From positions 1-32,907 of IMG/VR virus record IMGVR_UViG_3300047463_000209: a stretch of 32,907 nucleotides of DNA. One strand, written 5' to 3'. Under the pieces are notes generated by a model that searched no databases, was not told the DNA's origin, and saw nothing but the letters and a program-made list of their open reading frames with translations. The position numbers were made by a program, and so were the translations under genes. The DNA is from a virus. Shown here piece after piece: positions 22,529-29,364 of the stretch (its first letter is position 1; each line of letters begins with the position of its first letter).

Positions 22529-24303
22529 TTGGCTCCGATTGCGGACTTGAACGAGGCGTGAGAGGCCTGAAGCTTCTGAGTGAACTCGTCCTTTTCTGGA
22601 GCCTTCTTGAACGATCCGTGCATGTCCAGAGCCTTCTGAACGTGACCCGCGTCCACCTTGACCTTCGACCCGTCGTGGAAGTGAATCGGACGGTTGTTAG
22701 CGCCGAGAGACTTAGCCTTGCGGAGCTGCATCACGATGTGCTCCGGACCGTCGTGCTTCTCGTCCTCGTCGTCGGCCTCGTTGAGCTTGGCTAGGATGCG
22801 CGCTGTCTCCTCGTCGGAGAGAGCGATCTCTTCATTAGTATTCTTTTGTCTGCGCTTTAATTCTCTCGTCGCTGCTGCCTTTTGTAGACCACCTGGACTG
22901 TGTGGCGCTACATCACGCTTTGACATATCTTTCAAAAAATCATCATCAGATGTTTTAACTCTGTTCATAATATCTTTGGGTTTTGCATCAGATCCTGTGC
23001 CCCAACCCTGCAGACTACGTTTGATGTTCTTAACAATTCCTTCGTCAATTTCGGCGACATCTTCCTTCATCGAGGCGTTGGTCTTGGCGATGTTCTCGAC
23101 CTCTTCCTTGCGGATCTTCTCGATGTACGAGCCCGGACCCATGAGCTTTAAGCTCTTGTGAAACTCTTGAGCATCCTTGAGCTTCTTGAACGTACGCTGC
23201 CACCTGCTGGGCTCGTTCCGTACGCGATTTCGGATCGATCGCGCGTGAACTCGATACACGGTCTTCGTGGTGGAGTTTGCTTTCTTCATCTTGAAGTCTT
23301 GCTCGTCAAGCTTGCCGTTGTGATTTTTGTCCAGCTTCTTCTGGCCGCCCTTCAGCTCTTCGTTGGCTGTTTCTTCATCAAAATTTCCGCCAGGTGCAAT
23401 ACCATGCTTAGGATGAATTTCATCTCCAACGTCTGGCTTAACTTTATGACCATCAGGTGTAACCCAATGTCTAAGTTTTTCATAGCCATTTTTTGCATTT
23501 CCGGGACCGTGTGTTACGGCGACATGGCCACCTTTAATTTTATTTGCGGCTGCAAGCGCACTCTTTAGGTTTTTATGGGTGCCATGCATCTTTTCATCAT
23601 CGCCAAACTGACCTACTGATCTAACGTGAAAAGCTGAAGCCTCTTCTAGCTCAACTTCCTCGTTAGCAGTCTTCATGTTCGGCGCGATGTCGACCTTAGT
23701 CTTCTTGCCGTCCTTACCGATCGGCTTATCAGCATCATCCTCGTCGTCGCTGTCGTCTTTCTTAGCTTTCGCGTCTTTATCGTCAGCGTCGTCGTCATTC
23801 TTAGACGGCTTCTTCTTGTCGTCTTCGTCTTTCTTCGCGAAGGGGTTCTTACCCTCTAGAACAGAGCGAACAGCCGCTACTAGATCTTCCGGTAAATTAT
23901 GATACTTCTGTAAAGACATAGATTTCTCCTGATTTTCTATTATTTTTCTTTGAATCTCAGCTTGCTTAGCAATCTTAGACCGCGGATCCATAGGTCCTTT
24001 AGCGGTGTCTGGACGGCCGACGTTGACGACTTTGCGTCTCTCGTCGGTGTTTCGATCGGGGTCTGTTTCTTCTTTCGAGAGACGTTTGACGAGAGAACTT
24101 CTGTCGGCGCTTCGTTCTTTTTCTCTGCGAGATATCTCTTTTGCTTTTGCTTGTTCTTGATTCTGCTTGTCATTGATAGCTCTCTTCTCAAGACTGTCTT
24201 TACGTTGTGAACTCAGATTCATACTAGAAGCTAAACTCTTAGTCTTTCTCGACTTAAAAGATGAATCGGAACCGATATAAGTTCCTTTAGTTATAGTTCC
24301 CAT
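22525..24303 (-). CDS. Large internal-head/scaffold-like protein with nested start
   Basis: A 592-residue, highly charged protein from the ATG at 24303, which overlaps the Dps stop (TAATG). Modules in order: basic coiled N-terminus (1-128), KYHNLPEDLVAAVRSVLEGK (133-152), Asp/Lys-rich linker (157-205), a His-rich unit (about 220-300), an EF-hand-like loop DKNHNGKLDEQDF (325-337), a basic helical unit (347-401) and a C-terminal His-rich unit. LxE/IxE sites (LEE before AS, IDE before GI, LNE before AD) fit the T4 gp21 protease consensus. An internal ATG at 23919 (Met129) has a perfect AGGAG six bases upstream, so a 464-residue form is likely. A role as prohead core or packaged protein is inferred. 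Confidence 0.6.
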   Translation of the reverse strand: MGTITKGTYIGSDSSFKSRKTKSLASSMNLSSQRKDSLEKRAINDKQNQEQAKAKEISRREKERSADRSSLVKRLSKEETDPDRNTDERRKVVNVGRPDTAKGPMDPRSKIAKQAEIQRKIIENQEKSMSLQKYHNLPEDLVAAVRSVLEGKNPFAKKDEDDKKKPSKNDDDADDKDAKAKKDDSDDEDDADKPIGKDGKKTKVDIAPNMKTANEEVELEEASAFHVRSVGQFGDDEKMHGTHKNLKSALAAANKIKGGHVAVTHGPGNAKNGYEKLRHWVTPDGHKVKPDVGDEIHPKHGIAPGGNFDEETANEELKGGQKKLDKNHNGKLDEQDFKMKKANSTTKTVYRVHARSIRNRVRNEPSRWQRTFKKLKDAQEFHKSLKLMGPGSYIEKIRKEEVENIAKTNASMKEDVAEIDEGIVKNIKRSLQGWGTGSDAKPKDIMNRVKTSDDDFLKDMSKRDVAPHSPGGLQKAAATRELKRRQKNTNEEIALSDEETARILAKLNEADDEDEKHDGPEHIVMQLRKAKSLGANNRPIHFHDGSKVKVDAGHVQKALDMHGSFKKAPEKDEFTQKLQASHASFKSAIGAK

Positions 24304-24740
24304 TAAGCCCTCGTCAGAGCGGTAAGCATCCAAGAATGCTTATAATGAATATCAATTCTGTCTTCTAAAAAGTTTACTATGCCGTAGGCTTTGGCAGCTT
24401 CAGCCTCGTCGTGGGCTTTTACCAGCTCTTCGATAACTTTCTGATTATCGTCACGTAGTCTTGAAAGCATGGTCTGCGCGTTAGGGATATTGATCTCGTC
24501 TTCTACAACAGACAATTCCTTAAATCGTGAGAATGATCCCGGCACGTAGGCCTTGGTGGTGCGAATGTGCTCAGCTATAGCGTCCACCGCCAGCCACAGT
24601 TCGTTGTATAGAGTCTCTAAGAACGCATGATACTGCGAGAAGTCCGGACCCTCTACGTTCCAGTGATAGTTATGAGCTTTGAGATACAGACCGAATGTCG
24701 ATGCCTGCACCACCTTCATCTGCGCGATTAATTTTTCCAT
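24303..24740 (-). CDS. dps: Dps/ferritin-like protein
   Basis: A 145-residue four-helix protein. Ferroxidase residues have the exact Dps spacing: H26 and H38 (HWNVEGPDFSQYH), D53 and E57 (AVDAIAEHI). The end (DIHYKHSWMLTALTRA) matches the Dps helix D. It would oxidise and store iron and could protect or compact DNA. The start is taken as ATG at 24740, since the 14-codon mini-gene upstream ends on it (TGATG). Its late-block position suggests action late in infection or in the virion. Confidence 0.88.
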   Translation of the reverse strand: MEKLIAQMKVVQASTFGLYLKAHNYHWNVEGPDFSQYHAFLETLYNELWLAVDAIAEHIRTTKAYVPGSFSRFKELSVVEDEINIPNAQTMLSRLRDDNQKVIEELVKAHDEAEAAKAYGIVNFLEDRIDIHYKHSWMLTALTRA

Positions 24741-24784
24741 CACTCGCCACCCTTTGAACTTGAGCTCTTTGCTGGATACATCAT
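24740..24784 (-). CDS. 14-residue mini-gene coupled to dps
   Basis: Encodes MMYPAKSSSSKGGE and stops with a TGA that overlaps the dps ATG. No good ribosome binding site precedes it. It may only bring ribosomes to dps. The first 14 bp are one copy of a tandem duplication. Confidence 0.3.
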   Translation of the reverse strand: MMYPAKSSSSKGGE

Positions 24785-24798
24785 GCTGGATACATCAT
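24771..24798. repeat. 14-bp perfect tandem duplication
   Basis: GCTGGATACATCAT occurs twice without a gap (24771-24784, 24785-24798), just after the stop of the small basic gene. A 14-bp insertion shifts the frame, so the upstream copy reads MKMMYPA then stops, while the second copy opens the intact mini-gene. It looks like a recent slippage event. Confidence 0.85.
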
Positions 24799-24803
24799 CT
24801 TCA

Positions 24804-25091
24804 TCAGCAGTTCCATGCCCGACGAGACCAGTAGTTGGCAGACGTCTTCTTGTTAAGATTACCCTGACCTGACGAACGAGCGCAGTATGACTTCTTACGG
24901 CCCGGCTGGTTCTTCTTAATAGTCATATTCTTGTCGCCGAAGTTGACTTTCTTGACGTTACCAGTCTTTGGGTCTTTAACGAACACTTTAGACTTCTTCA
25001 CGTCACCCTTCATGGGCTTATTAAGGGGCACTTCGCGACCCTTATATTTTGCCTCTACGATGACCTTCTTGACGGTGTCTAACGTGCTCAT
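24804..25091 (-). CDS. Small basic conserved phage protein
   Basis: A 95-residue protein with KYKGREVPLNKPMKGDVKKSKVFVKDPKTGNVKKVNFGDKNMTIKKNQPGRKKSYCARSSG and a YWSRRAW end. This is a widespread small family in T4-like and other large phages (KxKGREV...VxFGDxxM...RxSxxAR). It is basic, cysteine-poor here, and probably virion-linked. The stretch IVEAKY at residues 11-16 is a possible LxE/IxE cut. An exact late promoter precedes it. Confidence 0.8.
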   Translation of the reverse strand: MSTLDTVKKVIVEAKYKGREVPLNKPMKGDVKKSKVFVKDPKTGNVKKVNFGDKNMTIKKNQPGRKKSYCARSSGQGNLNKKTSANYWSRRAWNC

Positions 25092-25110
25092 TCTCGCTCC
25101 AGCTTTGCAA

Positions 25111-25118
25111 TATTTATA
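25111..25118 (-). promoter_or_regulatory. T4-type late promoter (exact TATAAATA)
   Basis: Minus-strand TATAAATA, 19 bp before the ATG at 25091, with GGAGCGAGA as the ribosome binding site. It lies at the 3' end of the upstream gene. Confidence 0.7.
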
Positions 25119-25121
25119 ACT

Positions 25122-25508
25122 CTACTGACCTGGTGTGTCTCTCTTGTAGATGCGCACGGCTGAGTCAGTGGCGTCAAAGCGTGAGTCTGGATCATCAGAG
25201 TGAGTGGACTGAGGCTCTACTGTCTCCTTAGTCTTGAAGTGCTTGGTGCTATCGTGCACTGGCTTCAAGACACGCTTGATCAGTCGAGCTCTGTGCAGAG
25301 CAGGATTGACTGCTTCCTCGACAGATTCTTTCTGAGTGTATTGATCAGCGTCTACAACATTCTCTTCGCTCGTAGTCTGAGACGCTTTAAAGTCATCAGC
25401 TGTAGGAGCATCCTTAGAGCCTGGTTTGCGCATGCGTTCTCCCGAACCTCTCTTTATTCTCTCGCGTTTGGCGTGGATGTTGGCCCAGAGGCCTTTCTTC
25501 TTAGACAT
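25122..25508 (-). CDS. Conserved phage virion-associated protein
   Basis: A 128-residue protein starting KKKGLWANIHAKRERIKRGSGERMRKPGSKDAPTADDFKAS, a very common motif of T4-like phage proteins that often sits at the end of larger structural or head-core proteins. The rest is charged and probably disordered (SEENVVDADQYTQKESVEEA). The start overlaps the stop of the structural gene upstream. Function unknown. Confidence 0.75.
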   Translation of the reverse strand: MSKKKGLWANIHAKRERIKRGSGERMRKPGSKDAPTADDFKASQTTSEENVVDADQYTQKESVEEAVNPALHRARLIKRVLKPVHDSTKHFKTKETVEPQSTHSDDPDSRFDATDSAVRIYKRDTPGQ

Positions 25509-26827
25509 CAGAATACTACTTCTTCAAACTGTATACTACCACAGACGTTTGATGAATTTGTTCCACAAGTAACAGCTAAAGTCAAAGTTGATGTATTTCC
25601 AGTAAAAGTATTCCTTTCTAGCTGAAAGACAAATCTATCTCCAGATATAGTAGCCTGACCAGCTCCCTGCACTGTACTAGTAACATATCCTGAAATAAGA
25701 GTATTGCCTCCAGACATAGTAGCCGTAGTATTAGTATTATACTGTATCACTGAGCTAGTTACGTTAGCCCATTCAGCGCCGATTATATCAGCGTTATGCA
25801 CTAGCTGGTATCTATAGTTGCCAGAATTAATAGGCATAATATCTATGCCGTTCGGCAACACTATAGCATCAGGTGTATCAGGATTTAAGCGTATCGATAC
25901 TACTGGATAATAAGTTCCCGCTGTAGTCAAAGTGCGTTGTGTCGCAGCCTGAGGATCTAGTCCTATAGTTCTAGGACGACCAGACAACTCATATCCGCCT
26001 TCAGATATTACAGTAGAACAAATCTGTTTCAAGACGCTAGAAGTAGTAGTATTAGCAGTATTCTCTATTTCATATCGTATCGGCAAACAAGCAGTTTGAA
26101 TATACGGGCTGTTAGTAGAACTTGTTTGATTAGCATGATGAAATGCATGACATACTATCAATTCTCCATTTATCACAAATCCTATTCTGACAGAACCTAC
26201 TCCAAGCCATTCCATGTCCAAGAATAAAATCTGCGGATTATCTAGGTTCAGTGTTAAATGAGAAGGGCCATTTCCATCTAGCTTATCTACATTCCACTCC
26301 GCCTGATCTACGGAAACTTCATCTACTATTCCAGATACTTTAGATCTGCGCACTAAACATACACCGGTAGAAGTACGACTAGAACGTTCTAGATAATATC
26401 CATTATCAGATCCAAAATAACCTATTCTCTGTCTCAAACCAGTCTTGGCAGCATCCATCGAAAACGTAGTCATGAATAATAATGATTTTCCGGGTTGATA
26501 AGAAAATACACGCTTAGACTCACGATAAACGCTAGTATTCTGATTATTATCAACTGAAAGATTCATCGTACATGTATTAGCATTAAAATCACATGTTCCG
26601 CCCGCAGTATTAGCGGTATTAAACTTATTATTATCTTGATAACGATGATTCGAATCAAACAGTGTAAACGGATGTGAACTTCTAGCTCTACCGAACGCGT
26701 CTATTGCTGCGCCAGAAGGATTAGCCGCTCCGACCAAATTGCCATACTTATCAGCAAGCATGACGGTCTCAAAGAGAGTCTTCTCCTGATTGAGATACTG
26801 ATGCGTGTCTTTTCTAAACTGTGCCAT
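25508..26827 (-). CDS. Probable virion structural protein (conserved marine phage family)
   Basis: A 439-residue beta-rich protein. IDAFGRARSSHPFTLFDSNHRYQDNNKFNT, ESKRVFSYQPGKSLLFMTTFSM, GLRQRIGYFGSDNGYYLE, QILFLDMEWLGVGSVRIGFVINGELIVCHAF and SVLKQICSTVISEGGYEL recall a family that is frequent in marine phage genomes and virions, and probably carries a carbohydrate-binding-like sandwich. The N-terminus has no signal peptide. The C-terminal 150 residues (NTTATMSGGNTLISGY...) are a different, Thr-rich region and may be the variable part. The gene is AT-leaning. Confidence 0.7.
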   Translation of the reverse strand: MAQFRKDTHQYLNQEKTLFETVMLADKYGNLVGAANPSGAAIDAFGRARSSHPFTLFDSNHRYQDNNKFNTANTAGGTCDFNANTCTMNLSVDNNQNTSVYRESKRVFSYQPGKSLLFMTTFSMDAAKTGLRQRIGYFGSDNGYYLERSSRTSTGVCLVRRSKVSGIVDEVSVDQAEWNVDKLDGNGPSHLTLNLDNPQILFLDMEWLGVGSVRIGFVINGELIVCHAFHHANQTSSTNSPYIQTACLPIRYEIENTANTTTSSVLKQICSTVISEGGYELSGRPRTIGLDPQAATQRTLTTAGTYYPVVSIRLNPDTPDAIVLPNGIDIMPINSGNYRYQLVHNADIIGAEWANVTSSVIQYNTNTTATMSGGNTLISGYVTSTVQGAGQATISGDRFVFQLERNTFTGNTSTLTLAVTCGTNSSNVCGSIQFEEVVF

Positions 26828-27450
26828 TATTCATGTCCCATTGACTTACGCACGTCGTGAAATAACTCTTTCGCGTGCTCGTGGCTTACGTGTTCTGGTA
26901 CACCCTTACGAAACTCTTTGAAGTTCTTGCTCTTGGCGTGCTCGCGCATCTTAGACGCCGACATGCCCTCGGCACCCTCGGCATCCGGATCGCGGTGGCC
27001 AGCCGAAACCACAGAGATTTTCTTAAAGCTAAACGGGATGTTTCCCTTCTTATCAGGCTTTCCGTTATAGGTGTGCAGAAGCTTGTGGTACTCATGGACT
27101 CTGTCTGATCCAGCCACCATTATGAGATGGTCGTGACCAGCCTTGTTGAGGCGCGCGGCGTGATGCAGCAATGTAGGTTCTGTCTTAGTCGCGGCCCGAA
27201 TATTGGTATGCGGAAAGAAGCGCTTGGCGTGCTTGACCTTGGTCTCAGCGTCAAGCGGGTTCTTGTTCTTGTCGTGAGACGCAGACAGCACTACCTGGTG
27301 GTAGGCGCCGTGCTTCTTCGCCAGCTCGTGGACCTTGTCGACCAGCTTCGCGTGGCCGGTCGTCGGCGGGTTCATACGCCCGAACGCAAACACCACCGGC
27401 TTCTTCGGCGAGTCTGCGTCCTCGGCTAGAAAGTCTCTATAGCGCTTCAT
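26827..27450 (-). CDS. Nucleotidyltransferase (NMN adenylyltransferase-like) with CTS-like N-terminus
   Basis: A 207-residue HIGH-type nucleotidyltransferase. GRMNPPTTGH (24-33) is the HxGH-type motif, VAGSDRV (112-118) is the substrate loop and GMSASKMR (162-169) is the second nucleotide-binding motif (ISSTxxR type). NMN adenylyltransferase or phosphopantetheine-type activity is likely; phage NadM/NatV-like proteins exist. The first ten residues, MKRYRDFLAE, match the capsid-targeting sequence of T4 internal proteins (MKTYQEFIAE), with a gp21-type cut after LAE. The C-terminal region is rich in His/Lys. It overlaps the ligase-like gene by 4 bp. Confidence 0.78.
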   Translation of the reverse strand: MKRYRDFLAEDADSPKKPVVFAFGRMNPPTTGHAKLVDKVHELAKKHGAYHQVVLSASHDKNKNPLDAETKVKHAKRFFPHTNIRAATKTEPTLLHHAARLNKAGHDHLIMVAGSDRVHEYHKLLHTYNGKPDKKGNIPFSFKKISVVSAGHRDPDAEGAEGMSASKMREHAKSKNFKEFRKGVPEHVSHEHAKELFHDVRKSMGHE

Positions 27451-28652
27451 TCTTTTTCCTTCTTGGCCTGCTGCATCTTACCCATCAGGAAGTTCTGACG
27501 CGAGAACTGCTTCCTATTTACGAACTTTGACATGTCACCAGCCTTACTCACGGCCACCGCGCCCTCGGGACCGGTCTTAGCGCCGCCGATCGAGTGCTCA
27601 AACTCCTGATTCTTAGCCATCACTCCGGTGAGTACGTCTTTGGCGTGCTGGAGGTGCTTATGCAGCTCTAGAGCCCGGTCGAAGTGCTTCTTGTTGTCAG
27701 AGACGTGCTTCATGAAGCTGTCGAGCTTCTCGCGGCGCTGCTGCTTGGCCTTCTCGCTCTTTAGCTTATCTATGTCCTTAGAGATATTACCGGTAATGTG
27801 CTTGACGTATCCCTCAGTGGACGGCTCGCCGCCCTTCCTGACCATGTCGTTTACGTGAGCCTCAAGATTTGTCTCGTGACCCTTGAGCTTGTCAAGAGCG
27901 TCTGGATGCATCTTCGCGTACGTAGCCTTGGCCTTAGACATCGCGTCGTGATACTTCTGCTGCTCTTTCGGGGTATAGTGCGATGAGTCTGCCTTTATGG
28001 TAGGGTCTATGTTATGGACGTCGGGATGATGAGTAAACTTGTCGCGGTCGACGTGTGGCGTCGCGTGCATATTTTGAAGATCGCCTTTGCCCTCGTACTT
28101 CGTGTGTACGACGACGCCAAGCTTAGAGTTTCTGATCGCCTTGCCGTGAGCGCTGTCGACGTCGGTCGAGTACGTGATGGTGTTGGGCGTGAAGCTCAGC
28201 TTATTGCCATGCTTCTTGATGTCTTCCTTGGTGTGCATCACGTCGCCCTGGTAGACGCCGTGCTTGGGAGTTATCTTGGGCAGGTGCTTCAGGGCAGTCT
28301 TGAGCTTGTCCACCAGACCAGGCGCGTGTCCGTGGTTCTGCTCTATGTCTTTGTTGGTGTAGTTGATCTTTGGATTCTTGTTGAAGGCTGACTTGGTGCC
28401 GACGAAGAACCTGCCGTTCTTGGGATGGTATCCAAACACTATCGACGGAGCGCCGTCGTACTTTGTAGATAGATGTAGGTCTGTCTTCTTGCCCATGAGT
28501 GCGGCATGAGCGCCCTCGAGCGCGTGCCCGGCTTTGGCAACGCCCTCGTTACCTGAGTGAATGATGTGATCTTCCGTGTGCGTCAGATGCTTGAGAGGCT
28601 TACCGCCCTGGTCCTCAGCCTGCTCTGTCAAGAAATTAACGAAGCTCTTCAT
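27447..28652 (-). CDS. Nucleic-acid ligase/nucleotidyltransferase-like protein with CTS-like N-terminus
   Basis: A 401-residue protein. LSTKYDGAPS (61-70) has the KxDG nucleotidyltransferase motif I, with K64 as the predicted adenylation site. FFVGTKSAF, GVYQGDVMHT (motif III-like) and LGVVVHTKYEG (motif IV-like) follow in order. This fits the DUF6267-type family of phage proteins related to ligases. The C-terminal half is helical and basic and ends FVNRKQFSRQNFLMGKM. MKSFVNFLTE matches the T4 capsid-targeting sequence with a cut after LTE, so a packaged role is inferred. The substrate is unknown. Confidence 0.72.
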   Translation of the reverse strand: MKSFVNFLTEQAEDQGGKPLKHLTHTEDHIIHSGNEGVAKAGHALEGAHAALMGKKTDLHLSTKYDGAPSIVFGYHPKNGRFFVGTKSAFNKNPKINYTNKDIEQNHGHAPGLVDKLKTALKHLPKITPKHGVYQGDVMHTKEDIKKHGNKLSFTPNTITYSTDVDSAHGKAIRNSKLGVVVHTKYEGKGDLQNMHATPHVDRDKFTHHPDVHNIDPTIKADSSHYTPKEQQKYHDAMSKAKATYAKMHPDALDKLKGHETNLEAHVNDMVRKGGEPSTEGYVKHITGNISKDIDKLKSEKAKQQRREKLDSFMKHVSDNKKHFDRALELHKHLQHAKDVLTGVMAKNQEFEHSIGGAKTGPEGAVAVSKAGDMSKFVNRKQFSRQNFLMGKMQQAKKEKE

Positions 28653-29359
28653 GTACCATCCTTAATTCTCTTGCGCTCGTCCGGTGAGTAGAACGACATG
28701 CCGCCGTGCTCAGCGTCCTGATTGAACTTGTTTGCTACAGCTTTATTTACCCTGGTGTCTCCGGTATCCTCGTCGTGCTGGACGTGGTGAGCGACGAGCT
28801 TGACGCTCGGGTGGTGGCCCTTGAGGCCGAGAAAGTGAGTTAGGTTTTCCTTTGAGTCGTCGTAGAGGTGAACTTCGTCATAGCCGTGCTGGTGTATCAG
28901 GTTAGACACTATGTTGCGCTTGCGCTCAGCTGGTGTTCCCTTGTCTAGATTGCCGGCGCGCCTGACGTGAATCTTGTTGATGTCTATTCCGTGCTTCTTC
29001 AGGTGAGAGCCAAACTTGTCCTTATCGTCCATGTCAGATCTTGCCGTGAGGATCTCGACGTGTGGGTTACGGCGATGGATGTTCTTCAGCCGCTTGATCA
29101 TCTTGCGAATAGGGTGAGCTGACTTAGTGAAGACGTCCGATGACTTGAAGTCTGAGAAGTCGTAGTGGTGGTTGGGCTCTAGCTTGTGGTTGTTGAACTG
29201 AACGTTGGTGAGAGACTTTACACGCTCTCCGGCAGAATTGTTGACGTGAATCTTTGGTTCTGTCTTAGGATCCGGATAATGAAACAGAGTCTCGTCCATG
29301 TCAAAGACGTGTAGGATCTTTCGTTTATTTTCTTCAAGCAAGTTTGAAAAAGAATGCAT
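28649..29359 (-). CDS. HAD-superfamily phosphatase with CTS-like N-terminus
   Basis: A 236-residue HAD protein. HVFDMDETLF holds D20 and D22, ILTARSD (T105) is motif II, K140 a possible motif III residue, and YDDSKEN (D167/D168) motif IV. A long cap-like insert (about 30-95) separates motifs I and II. MHSFSNLLEE resembles the capsid-targeting sequence, with a possible cut after LEE, though it is less close than in the two downstream genes. A nucleotide or polynucleotide phosphatase role is likely; coupling to the ligase-like gene by 4 bp supports end processing. Confidence 0.75.
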   Translation of the reverse strand: MHSFSNLLEENKRKILHVFDMDETLFHYPDPKTEPKIHVNNSAGERVKSLTNVQFNNHKLEPNHHYDFSDFKSSDVFTKSAHPIRKMIKRLKNIHRRNPHVEILTARSDMDDKDKFGSHLKKHGIDINKIHVRRAGNLDKGTPAERKRNIVSNLIHQHGYDEVHLYDDSKENLTHFLGLKGHHPSVKLVAHHVQHDEDTGDTRVNKAVANKFNQDAEHGGMSFYSPDERKRIKDGT

Positions 29360-29364
29360 GTTTT

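Noticed and set aside
22694-23161. Plus-strand frame of 155 codons opposite the scaffold-like gene
   Set aside because: Ser/Leu/Phe-rich shadow of Lys/Glu-rich codons on the other strand.
24304-24333. ATG at 24333 as start of the scaffold-like gene
   Set aside because: It would add ten residues encoded inside dps. The ATG at 24303 forms the usual TAATG overlap and is the simpler start.
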